In this document: in pieces, positions 1-7,364 of the stretch | Position numbering within the stretch: the stretch's first letter is position 1 | Layout of the letters: the number at the start of each line of letters is the position of its first letter | From: an uncultured Ruminococcus sp. | GTDB lineage: Bacteria; Bacillota; Clostridia; Oscillospirales; Ruminococcaceae | Direction of reading: 5' to 3' | NCBI GenBank assembly: GCA_937894495.1 | Contig: CALCRR010000115.1 | Coordinates: 1-23,573, forward strand | DNA: 23,573 nt | Made by a program: the position numbers and the translations under genes | Notes under the pieces: model-generated | The model's database searches: none | The model's input: the letters and a program-made list of their open reading frames with translations, nothing else | What the model was told of the DNA's origin: nothing

Positions 1-28
1 GGAGTTCAGACGTGTGCTCTTCCGATCT
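1..28. other. Illumina sequencing adapter remnant
   Basis: The first 28 bases match the 3' part of the Illumina TruSeq read-2 primer and end in GCTCTTCCGATCT. They are not genomic. An apparent GTG start at base 14 lies inside this adapter, so the first gene has no real start here. Confidence 0.95.
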
Positions 29-1591
29 GGTGCCAGCAGACTTATCGCCCCCTATTTCAGCTCCTCACAGATAGTGTGGACCATTATAATCGGCACTATC
101 ATGATAGCTATGGCGCTTGGCAACTACTTCGGCGGAAAAAGCGCCGATAAGGACCCCGACCCCGATAAGCTGTATAAACGCATACTGATATCATCGGTGT
201 GGATAGCCGCTATACCCTTTGTGGGCAAGATAGTCATTCTGGGCGTTTCGGCGCTGCTGGTGGTGACTATCAACACCAATTTTCTCATATGGGCAGCTTT
301 TCTTGCCTGCATGATAATTTTCGTGTTCCCCTTGTTTTTGCTGGGAACAGTAACTCCCTCACTGGTAAAATACACCACCGACAGCCTTGAGGATAACGGC
401 AAAACTGTGGGAACTCTCGGCGCATTCAACACCATAGGCAGCATAATAGGCACCTTTGCGCCAACCTTTATAACCATTCCTGCGGTGGGAACCTCGGTAA
501 CATTTCTCATATTTTCGGGAATACTGCTGGCGCTGGGGATAATTTACTTTGTATCATGCTCACGCTCAAAAATAGCAGTGGCGGTATCTGCCGCACTGTT
601 TGTTATCTGCTGTCTGGTCAGCACATCTATCGGCTTCGCATTCTGGGAGGACACACTTGCCTATGAGGGCGAGTCGGTCTACAACTATTTGCAGGTCAAG
701 GAGGACGACCGAAAGACGGTGCTTTCAACCAACGTGCTTTTCGGAATACAGTCGGTTTATATGAAGCAGGGCGGACTTTCGGGGCTGTATTATGACACAG
801 CTCTGGCTGCACCCCTGATGTCTGAGGGCGGCGAGAAAAGCAATATACTCATTCTCGGCATGGGCACAGGCACTTATGCCAAGGAGTGCAGGGAGTTCTT
901 CCCCGAGATATCCGTCCAGGGCGTTGAGATAGACGACAAGATAACCGACCTGGCTCACGAATACTTTGAGCTCGACAAAGACATAAAGGTCACCACCTAC
1001 GACGGCAGAGCTTATCTGCAGGCGCTGAGCTCACAGAGAGATATGTATAACAGCGCTGCAGGTGCCCCCGACAAAAGTGTGGGAGAGCTCAGCTTCGACG
1101 TTATCATGGTGGACGCTTATCAGGATATAACCATACCCTTTCAGATGTCCTCGGTGGAGTTTTTCAGGCTGGTGAAGCAGAGCCTGAAGCCAGGCGGTGT
1201 AATGGTGGTGAACATGAATATGCAGTCTGACAGAGAGGACAGCATAAATTATTATCTGGGCGACACCATAGCATCGGTTTTTGATAATGTATACACTGTA
1301 AAGGTTGACGGCAGCACCAACAGGGAGCTGTTTGCTTCAGACAACGATAAAATGCTGACTGAGCTTTCAAAGAATATCAATAAACTTGACGACCCCGAGC
1401 TTAAAGAAAAACTTGACGATGTGAGCAGCTCTTTAGAGATATATGAGAGCAAGAACAGGATACTCACCGATGACAAAGCGCCCGTTGAGCTGCTGGGTAT
1501 GAGGGTCATCGACGACCTTATCTCAGACGAGCTTTCATACTACAAAAAGGTGTTTAAGGAGCAGGGCGTAAAGGGCTTGCTGGAGTCTTAG
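29..1591 (+). CDS. Membrane-fused spermidine synthase-like protein (5' truncated)
   Basis: The N-terminal half is hydrophobic, with about five to six membrane segments ending near base 625. The C-terminal half is a spermidine-synthase-type Rossmann methyltransferase fold: a glycine-rich LGMGTGT loop near base 855, an acidic VEID near 922, YDGRAYL near 1000 and VDAYQD near 1110. In classical spermidine synthases the catalytic motif is D-x-x-D-P-x-G-P-A. Here it reads DAYQDITIPFQM, so the first Asp is present but the DPxGPA part is not, and aminopropyl transfer is not assured. The reading frame is open back to the adapter, so the true start is missing. The gene ends in TAG about 70 bases before the glycosyltransferase on the same strand and may be co-transcribed with it. 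Family assignment is firm; exact substrate is not. Confidence 0.8.
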   Translation, partial: GASRLIAPYFSSSQIVWTIIIGTIMIAMALGNYFGGKSADKDPDPDKLYKRILISSVWIAAIPFVGKIVILGVSALLVVTINTNFLIWAAFLACMIIFVFPLFLLGTVTPSLVKYTTDSLEDNGKTVGTLGAFNTIGSIIGTFAPTFITIPAVGTSVTFLIFSGILLALGIIYFVSCSRSKIAVAVSAALFVICCLVSTSIGFAFWEDTLAYEGESVYNYLQVKEDDRKTVLSTNVLFGIQSVYMKQGGLSGLYYDTALAAPLMSEGGEKSNILILGMGTGTYAKECREFFPEISVQGVEIDDKITDLAHEYFELDKDIKVTTYDGRAYLQALSSQRDMYNSAAGAPDKSVGELSFDVIMVDAYQDITIPFQMSSVEFFRLVKQSLKPGGVMVVNMNMQSDREDSINYYLGDTIASVFDNVYTVKVDGSTNRELFASDNDKMLTELSKNINKLDDPELKEKLDDVSSSLEIYESKNRILTDDKAPVELLGMRVIDDLISDELSYYKKVFKEQGVKGLLES

Positions 1592-1660
1592 TAATTTATG
1601 TTGATTTAAGGTTTGTGTGATATTATCTTATCAGAAACACTTCAGAAAAGAGTGAACAAC

Positions 1661-2710
1661 ATGGCTGAAAACAAAATAATTATTGTCATACCTGCATACG
1701 AGCCTGACAGCAAGATGCTGGGGGTAATAGATGATATTAAGGCTGACACCCGACACAGCATAGTTGTTGTAAACGACGGCAGCGGCGAGGATAAAAAAGA
1801 GATATTTTCAAAGGCTGCCGAGAGCGCTGTGGTGCTTGAACATGAGCAAAACAGGGGCAAGGGTGCGGCTATAAAAACTGCGCTAAAATATATCAGCGAG
1901 AATTTTGAGAGCCCTTACGGAGTTATCGTGGTCGACGCCGACGGTCAGCATAAGGTAAGCGATGCGGCAAGAATAGCGGATGCACTTGCTGAAAATCCCG
2001 ATAAGCTAATAATGGGCTGCCGCAGGTTCACGGGTGATATACCTGCAAGGAGCAAGTTCGGCAACAGTGTTACAAGGGCTGTGTTTAAATTTGCGGCAGG
2101 GGTGGGGCTAAGCGATACCCAGACGGGGCTTCGGGGCTTTTCATCAAAGCTTGTGCCTTTTATGCTGGAAGTAAAGGGCGACAGATACGAGTATGAGATG
2201 AATATGCTGCTTGAATGCGCAAGAGAGGGCATTGAGTTTTTTGAGGTGCCCATAGAGACCGTCTACATCGACAACAACCAGAGCTCTCATTTTCACCCTA
2301 TCAAAGACTCTGTGAGGATATATCGGGATATACTTAAATTCTCCTGCTCCTCACTGCTGAGCTTTCTGGTGGATTATACGCTGTATTCGCTGCTGTTTAC
2401 TTTTACCCATAGTTTAGATATATCAAACATCACCGCAAGGGTGTTCAGCTCATGCTTTAATTTTTACATGAACAAGCGGTTTGTTTTTAAAAACAAGGAT
2501 AACCTGGCAAAGACCGCTGTAAAATATTTTGCCCTTGCCGCCTGCATACTGGCGGTGAATACTCTGCTGTTAAAGCTGTGTACGCAGACGCTTATCAAAA
2601 ACGAGTATATAGCTAAAATACTCATTGAAATGCTGCTTTTTATGATAAGCTGGGCAGTGCAGAAAAGCTTTGTTTTCAAGAAAAAGTTCAAGGCTGATGA
2701 TAAACAGTGA
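1661..2710 (+). CDS. GT2 glycosyltransferase fused to GtrA-like membrane domain
   Basis: The protein has 349 residues. Residues 5-215 form a GT2 dolichol-phosphate-mannose-synthase-like domain: IPAYEP at the nucleotide-sugar site, NDGSGE at 38-43, the metal-binding VDADGQ at 91-96 and the DTQTGLRGF block at 152-160. Residues about 227-342 are a GtrA-like domain with four membrane segments and the paired N-[KR]-[RS]-F-[VT]-F-K motifs (NKRFVFK at 271-277 and QKSFVFK at 334-340). This architecture usually transfers a sugar to polyprenyl phosphate and helps move it across the membrane for cell-wall or surface glycan decoration. The ATG at 1661 is preferred over an in-frame GTG at 1613 because the domain begins right after it; the ribosome binding site is weak. 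The sugar is unknown. Confidence 0.85.
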   Translation: MAENKIIIVIPAYEPDSKMLGVIDDIKADTRHSIVVVNDGSGEDKKEIFSKAAESAVVLEHEQNRGKGAAIKTALKYISENFESPYGVIVVDADGQHKVSDAARIADALAENPDKLIMGCRRFTGDIPARSKFGNSVTRAVFKFAAGVGLSDTQTGLRGFSSKLVPFMLEVKGDRYEYEMNMLLECAREGIEFFEVPIETVYIDNNQSSHFHPIKDSVRIYRDILKFSCSSLLSFLVDYTLYSLLFTFTHSLDISNITARVFSSCFNFYMNKRFVFKNKDNLAKTAVKYFALAACILAVNTLLLKLCTQTLIKNEYIAKILIEMLLFMISWAVQKSFVFKKKFKADDKQ

Positions 2711-2713
2711 TGA

Positions 2714-2750
2714 TAAAAGCCGTCCGATCTTCCCGGGCGGCTTTGTATTT
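2714..2750. terminator. Bidirectional terminator between GT2 gene and glgB
   Basis: AAGCCGTCC (2717-2725) pairs with GGGCGGCTT (2735-2743) with one G-T wobble and T-rich flanks on both sides. It sits between two convergent genes and can end both transcripts. Confidence 0.8.
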
Positions 2751-4531
2751 TAAAATCTCTTTTTAATGATAACACAGCTGAGAGGTGCAAGCCTTAAATG
2801 CAGACAGTAGTTGAAGGAGCGAAGGTCGCCGTTAAGACAATTTGAGCCGCTGTATATATCACGGTCGGAGTTTAAAAGCTCCTCATAATCGCCGTTCTGC
2901 TCCACCCTCAGGGTGTAATTCTGATACATTCCCGAGAAGTTGAAAACCGCATAGACCGCATTGCCATAATTATCACGCCTTAAAAAAGTGTATATTGACT
3001 GGTTATTGTTGTTGGCATCTACCCACTTGAAAAATGCCGAGTTATAGTCATTTTCGTAAAGGGCAGGCTGCTCCTTATAGATGTGGTGCAGAGCTTTCAG
3101 ATATTCGTGCAGTGAGTCGTGGGCAGGATATGTGAGCAGGTTCCAGCCCAGCTCCTTATGGGGTCGCCACTCCATATACTCCCCTATCTCGTTACCCATA
3201 AAATTGAGCTTTTTGCCCGGGTGGGTGAACTGGAAGGTATATAGAGCCTTTATGGTGGCTATCTTCTCCTCATGAGTGCCGAAGCATTTATCCAGCATGG
3301 TCATTTTGCCGTGTACCACCTCATCGTGTGAGTAGGGCAGAATATAGAGATTATTGTAAAAATAGCTCATTGAAAAGGTCATGAGATTATGGTTCGAGCG
3401 GCGCTCATAGGGGGGAGTTTTTACATAGTTTATGGTATCATGCATAAATCCCAGGTCCCATTTATAGTCAAAGCCCAGTCCGCCGAATTCAACAGGGGCA
3501 GTCACCTTTTCATAGTCGGTGGAGTCCTCGGCAAACAGCATAACATCGGGGTGACACTTCTGAATAGCGTAATTGGTGTTTTTCAAAAACCACATTCCGC
3601 AGTCGTTTATGGGATCATCTTTTCTGCCGTGCTTAAAGATAAGATTTGCTACTGCGTCATATCTTAGTCCGTCAACATGGTATTTCTCTATCCAGAAATT
3701 CACCGAGGATTTTACAAAGCTGAGCACATGGGGCTTTGAGTAATCAAAAAGCGCTGTGCCCCACTCGGAATATCGGTCGCTCTCCTGCTCGCTCTCAAAA
3801 AGGAAGCCGCCGTCATACTGGTGCAGTGCGTAAAAATCCGTAACAAAGTGGACAGGCACAAAATCAAGTATAACGCCGATACCTGCATTGTGGCAGGCGT
3901 CAATAAAGTGCATAAGCCCCGAGGGATCGCCGTAGCGTGAGGTGGCTGCAAAATATCCAGTTACCTGATAGCCCCAGGAGCCGTCAAAGGGATATTCGGT
4001 AATGGGCATAAGCTCGATATGTGTGTAGCCCATATCTTTTACATAGGGGATAAGCAGGTCGGTCATCTCGTCATAGGAGTAGAGCCTGTCGTCCTCCTCG
4101 CTGTCAAACTTTGTCCTCCATGAGCCGAAGTGGACCTCATAAATATTCACAGGCTTATCAAAGCATTTGTCTCTCGACTCCAGCCACTGCCTGTCATTCC
4201 ACTGATAGCTGTCTATATCGAATACCTTTGAAGCGTTAAGGGGTCTTACCTCGCTGTAAAAGGCAAATGGGTCTGAGCGGTAGTGCTTCTGAAGCGCCCT
4301 TGTGGTGATGTGATACTGGTATATATCGCCGTTTTTGACCCCCTCTACGGTGGTTTTCCACACGCCTTCATCGTCACGCTGCATATCCATCTCGCTGCCG
4401 TTGAGCACCAGCTTCACATCAGCTGCATTGGGGGCATAGGTCACAAACCTGACTCCCCCATCGACAAAATGGGCGCCGAAATATTCATAAGCCTTTAAGC
4501 TCTGACCGCTCAAAAATTCTTTCTGTATCAT
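2750..4531 (-). CDS. glgB: 1,4-alpha-glucan branching enzyme
   Basis: This is the glycogen branching enzyme, which cuts an alpha-1,4 glucan chain and rejoins it through an alpha-1,6 link. The 593-residue protein has an N-terminal CBM48-like domain (about 15-105), a GH13 barrel and a C-terminal beta domain. The catalytic triad is visible: nucleophile D292 (DGLRYDAV), acid/base E335 (LFAEDSTDY) and transition-state Asp D403 (YSHDEVVHGK). MPITEYPFDGSWGYQ at 175-189 and MGNEIGEYMEWRPH are further GlgB signatures. The ATG at 4531 has AGGAA about ten bases upstream. The gene stands alone, divergent from a TetR gene, with no other glg genes in view. Length lies at the short end of the bacterial GlgB range. 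Confidence 0.95.
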   Translation of the reverse strand: MIQKEFLSGQSLKAYEYFGAHFVDGGVRFVTYAPNAADVKLVLNGSEMDMQRDDEGVWKTTVEGVKNGDIYQYHITTRALQKHYRSDPFAFYSEVRPLNASKVFDIDSYQWNDRQWLESRDKCFDKPVNIYEVHFGSWRTKFDSEEDDRLYSYDEMTDLLIPYVKDMGYTHIELMPITEYPFDGSWGYQVTGYFAATSRYGDPSGLMHFIDACHNAGIGVILDFVPVHFVTDFYALHQYDGGFLFESEQESDRYSEWGTALFDYSKPHVLSFVKSSVNFWIEKYHVDGLRYDAVANLIFKHGRKDDPINDCGMWFLKNTNYAIQKCHPDVMLFAEDSTDYEKVTAPVEFGGLGFDYKWDLGFMHDTINYVKTPPYERRSNHNLMTFSMSYFYNNLYILPYSHDEVVHGKMTMLDKCFGTHEEKIATIKALYTFQFTHPGKKLNFMGNEIGEYMEWRPHKELGWNLLTYPAHDSLHEYLKALHHIYKEQPALYENDYNSAFFKWVDANNNNQSIYTFLRRDNYGNAVYAVFNFSGMYQNYTLRVEQNGDYEELLNSDRDIYSGSNCLNGDLRSFNYCLHLRLAPLSCVIIKKRF

Positions 4532-4579
4532 CTGCGAACACTTCCTAAAATTATTTTTGATTTTTATTATTTATCAGTA

Positions 4580-4608
4580 TTTACATTTTATAAAAAATGT
4601 GGTATAAT
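4580..4608 (+). promoter_or_regulatory. Promoter of the tetR gene with internal operator-like inverted repeat
   Basis: TTTACA (4580-4585) and TATAAT (4603-4608) are 17 bases apart. A perfect inverted repeat, ACATTTT-ATAA-AAAATGT (4583-4600), fills the spacer, where a bound repressor would block RNA polymerase. It is a candidate autoregulatory operator for the TetR protein. Confidence 0.75.
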
Positions 4609-4650
4609 AAATTGATAACTATAATTAAAAACTGAAAGGAACATTTCAGA

Positions 4651-5211
4651 ATGTCCAATTCAACAATAACCAGATCAGCACTGTGCGAAGCTTTAAAATC
4701 GCTGTGTGCTGAAAAGGAATATGAAAAAATATCCATATCGGATATTACCAAAGCCTGCGGTCTTAACCGTCAGTCCTTTTATTATCATTTTCAGGATAAG
4801 GACGAGCTGCTTTCTTATATATATTTTAATGAGCTTTTCAAAAACATCACCCGCGGCGTCAACTATGACAACTGGTATGAAAGGCTGGAGGGCTTTCTTG
4901 AAAATATGCAGAAGGAACGCAAATTCTATTCAAACACCCTTAAAAGCAACGAAAAGACCTTTGAAAAATATCTGTTTGACAGTATGCACCGACTGTTCCT
5001 GCGGTTTTTCTACCACGCTGTTGCCAACACCAGAAAGCGCAGCGACAAGGCAAAATTTTTTGCCGATTTTTACTCCCACGGCTTCTGCGGCATAATAATC
5101 GACTGGGCAGCCGCCGGCATGACAGACTCCCCTCACAGCGTTATGCTGCAGATGAAGGAGCTGGCATACGAGAACGTTACGATAGGCAAGGGCTTTATCG
5201 AAAATCTGTAA
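4651..5211 (+). CDS. TetR/AcrR-family transcriptional regulator
   Basis: The 186-residue protein has a TetR-type N-terminal DNA-binding domain. The helix-turn-helix lies at about residues 28-47 with the signature ISDITKACGLNRQSFYYHFQDKDELL, here described by its key parts: ISDI, the turn CGLNR, and the recognition helix ending FYYHF. The all-helical C-terminal half resembles the group that includes DhaS-like regulators, but the ligand cannot be read from sequence. Start is the ATG at 4651 with AAAGGA about ten bases upstream. It is transcribed away from glgB, from a promoter carrying its own inverted repeat, so autoregulation is likely and control of glgB is possible because the shared intergenic region is only 119 bases. 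Confidence 0.88.
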   Translation: MSNSTITRSALCEALKSLCAEKEYEKISISDITKACGLNRQSFYYHFQDKDELLSYIYFNELFKNITRGVNYDNWYERLEGFLENMQKERKFYSNTLKSNEKTFEKYLFDSMHRLFLRFFYHAVANTRKRSDKAKFFADFYSHGFCGIIIDWAAAGMTDSPHSVMLQMKELAYENVTIGKGFIENL

Positions 5212-5221
5212 AAAACAAAAC

Positions 5222-5262
5222 AATAAGCACGGCAAGCATTCTGTCTGTCGTGCTTTTTTATT
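5222..5262. terminator. Terminator after tetR, usable from both strands
   Basis: AAGCACGGCA (5225-5234) pairs with TGTCGTGCTT (5246-5255) with one wobble, followed by TTTTTTA on the plus strand and a T-rich run on the minus strand. A smaller CCCTGC/GCAGGG hairpin (5280-5296) lies between it and the end of galT. Confidence 0.8.
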
Positions 5263-5334
5263 TTGCGTAAGTCACCTGTCCCTGCAAACGGCAGGGGCAA
5301 GGCAGCATGAAAATATCAGGTCTGTTTTTTATTC

Positions 5335-6831
5335 TTAAAGAGCATTAACATAGTCAATGAACCTGTCAAGTGCAGCTGCGCCCTCGGCAGTTCTCTTATA
5401 CACGCCTGCGTGCTCAAGCACCTTTGAGAACACCTTGCCTATCTCAAGGCGAAGTATCTCATCAACATTATCCTTATTTATCTCATAATTCTTACTGAAC
5501 TCGTCCACCCAGTCAGCGTGCTTTTCAAGCACCTCGTCGGCTCTTATATCATCACCGTTCACAAGGGCATTTGCAAGCTTTTCCATTTCGCCTTTTAGTC
5601 TTGAGGGCAGCACTGCCAGACCCATGACCTCGATAAGACCTATGTTTTCTTTCTTGATGTGGTGCAGCTCTGCATGAGGGTGATATACGCCCAGAGGGTG
5701 TTCATCTGTCGTTATGTTGTTTCTCAGCACCAGGTCGAGCTCAAAATTACCATCTCTCATTCTGGCAATGGGAGTTATAGTATTGTGAGGCTCACCATCG
5801 GTCTCGGCGTAGATAAAGGCTTCTTCATCGGTATAGCCTCTCCATGCGGAAAGTATCTTGTCTGCAAGCTCAACGATAGCTTCCCTGTCACTGCCGTTAA
5901 GGCGGATGACCGACATAGGCCACTTGACAATGCCTGCACTTACGCCCTCATAGCCCTTGAAGGTCACACTGCGCTCCACCTCAGACTTAGCCATGGGGAA
6001 CTCATAATGACCGCCCTGAAAATGCTCATGAGAAAGTATCGAGCCGCCAACTACGGGCAGGTCGGCATTTGAGCCTACAAAATAGTGGGGAAACTGCGAA
6101 ACAAAATCAAACAGCTTGTTGAAAGCAGACTTATCTATGACCATAGGGGTATGCTGCTTGTTGAACAGTATGCAGTGCTCGTTATAATACACATAAGGCG
6201 AATACTGCAAGCCCCAGTCGCAGTTATCTATCTTAACGGGGATTATGCGGTGGTTCTGCCTTGCAGGTGAGTTCACCCTGCCTGCATAGCCCACATTCTC
6301 ATAGCACAAAAGGCACTTGGGGTAGCCCGACTGCTTTGCAAGCTTTGCCGCTGCGATAGCCTTGGGGTCCTTCTCGGGCTTGGAGAGGTTAATGGTTATA
6401 TCAAGCTCACCGTACTCGGTCTCAGCCTTCCAGCGGACGTCCTTTTTTATCCTGTAGCGTCTTATGTAGTCGGTATCTCCCGAAAGCTTATAGAAATACT
6501 CGGTAGCCTCAACGGGTGACTTTGCGTATTTATCCGCAAACACCTTATCCACCTCTGAGGGTCTGGGGGTCAGCAGTCCCATAAGCTTAGTATCAAACAG
6601 GTCTCTGTAGACTACTGAGTTCTCACAAAGCCCCTTTTCGCAGGCATAGTCCAGCAGCTCTTCAAGAGTGCTTTCAAGGTCGACATTCTCATACACCTCA
6701 TCAGGCTCTGCATACTCGTCAAGCCCCAGCGCTTCAAGCAGTCTGTTGGTAGAATAGACCTTGTCGCTTTCCTCAATAAGTCCGCTTTCAAGGGCGTAGG
6801 TAACAAGCTTTTTAATACTTTTATTTATCAT
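5335..6831 (-). CDS. galT: UDP-glucose--hexose-1-phosphate uridylyltransferase, class II
   Basis: GalT exchanges UMP between UDP-glucose and galactose 1-phosphate in the Leloir pathway. This is the class II (Firmicute) form: about 498 residues, much longer than the ~350 of class I. Class II landmarks include LTPRPSEV near residue 90, the Cys pair in PKCLLCYENVG, NHRIIPV, and the active-site H-x-H in SILSHEHFQGGHYEFPM, which supplies the uridylylated histidine. The start is placed at ATG 6831, because AAAGAGG lies eight to nine bases upstream; an in-frame ATG at 6849 would overlap that ribosome binding site. A minus-strand promoter lies about 100 bases upstream. No galK or galE is adjacent. 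Confidence 0.95.
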   Translation of the reverse strand: MINKSIKKLVTYALESGLIEESDKVYSTNRLLEALGLDEYAEPDEVYENVDLESTLEELLDYACEKGLCENSVVYRDLFDTKLMGLLTPRPSEVDKVFADKYAKSPVEATEYFYKLSGDTDYIRRYRIKKDVRWKAETEYGELDITINLSKPEKDPKAIAAAKLAKQSGYPKCLLCYENVGYAGRVNSPARQNHRIIPVKIDNCDWGLQYSPYVYYNEHCILFNKQHTPMVIDKSAFNKLFDFVSQFPHYFVGSNADLPVVGGSILSHEHFQGGHYEFPMAKSEVERSVTFKGYEGVSAGIVKWPMSVIRLNGSDREAIVELADKILSAWRGYTDEEAFIYAETDGEPHNTITPIARMRDGNFELDLVLRNNITTDEHPLGVYHPHAELHHIKKENIGLIEVMGLAVLPSRLKGEMEKLANALVNGDDIRADEVLEKHADWVDEFSKNYEINKDNVDEILRLEIGKVFSKVLEHAGVYKRTAEGAAALDRFIDYVNAL

Positions 6832-6931
6832 AAGACGACCTCTTTTCATATATTTTTATTGCTTTGAGCGACCGCACGATTTGTCGGATACGCTCGCAGG
6901 TAAACATCAATATCAAAGATATCTTAACATA

Positions 6932-6960
6932 ATTATATTACAAAGCTGACCTAAAGTCAA
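6932..6960 (-). promoter_or_regulatory. Promoter of galT
   Basis: Read on the minus strand, TTGACT (6960-6955) and TATAAT (6937-6932) are 17 bases apart. This leaves a leader of about 95 bases before galT, containing a GC-rich imperfect hairpin (GAGCG/CGCTC, 6868-6900). Confidence 0.75.
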
Positions 6961-7012
6961 CAATTTAGCAGCCATTAAGTATGAATATTATGTTAAAAGA
7001 GATTTTACACTC

Positions 7013-7041
7013 TTGACAAAGGAGAAAAAATCGAATATAAT
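7013..7041 (+). promoter_or_regulatory. Promoter of the leuA T-box leader
   Basis: TTGACA (7013-7018) and TATAAT (7036-7041) are 17 bases apart, a consensus sigma-A promoter. Transcription should begin near 7048. Confidence 0.88.
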
Positions 7042-7047
7042 AATATT

Positions 7048-7320
7048 AATATATCAAAGGCTTTGAGAGGAAAAAAAGCGCAGCAGTGATTTTTCAGAGA
7101 GCCGTCGGCAGGTGTGAGACGGTATTTCAGCTTCGTAATAACTCGTCCTTGAGCCGGTGCGGTGAAGTCACAGTAGCCGCATTCGGGTTCTCCCGTTACA
7201 GAGATACGCATTGTTCGATGCGGCTAAGGTGTACAGTGTGAGCTGTGCATGAATCAGAGTGGTAACACGGGTATTATGCTCGTCTCTTGTTATTAGAGAC
7301 GGGCTTTATTTATTTTAAAT
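7048..7320 (+). ncRNA. T-box leader (tRNA-Leu sensing) upstream of leuA
   Basis: The leader has the T-box parts in order. The Stem I distal element AGAGAGCC appears at about 7096 and GGTGTGAGAC at about 7111. A specifier CTC (leucine) lies at 7142-7144, followed by a purine and then CTTGAG. Further down is the T-box core AGAGTGGTAACACGGG (7257-7272). Its TGGT would pair with the ACCA end of an uncharged tRNA with discriminator A, as tRNA-Leu has. A terminator stem CGTCTCT/AGAGACG (7281-7301) plus TTTATTT follows. Uncharged tRNA-Leu should favour antitermination and switch on leuA. The specifier assignment rests on position and on the identity of the downstream gene. Confidence 0.9.
7279..7318 (+). 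terminator. T-box conditional terminator
   Basis: CGTCTCT (7281-7287) pairs with AGAGACG (7295-7301), extended by two more pairs at the base, then a T-rich tail. It lies directly after the T-box sequence that would form the competing antiterminator. Confidence 0.85.
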
Positions 7321-7364
7321 ACTCAAAGATCTGCACTATGACAATATAACAAGGAGGAACTTAC

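Noticed and set aside
2719..2731. A CCGATCT string resembling adapter sequence
   Set aside because: It lies within the loop and stem of a convincing terminator and matches too few adapter bases.
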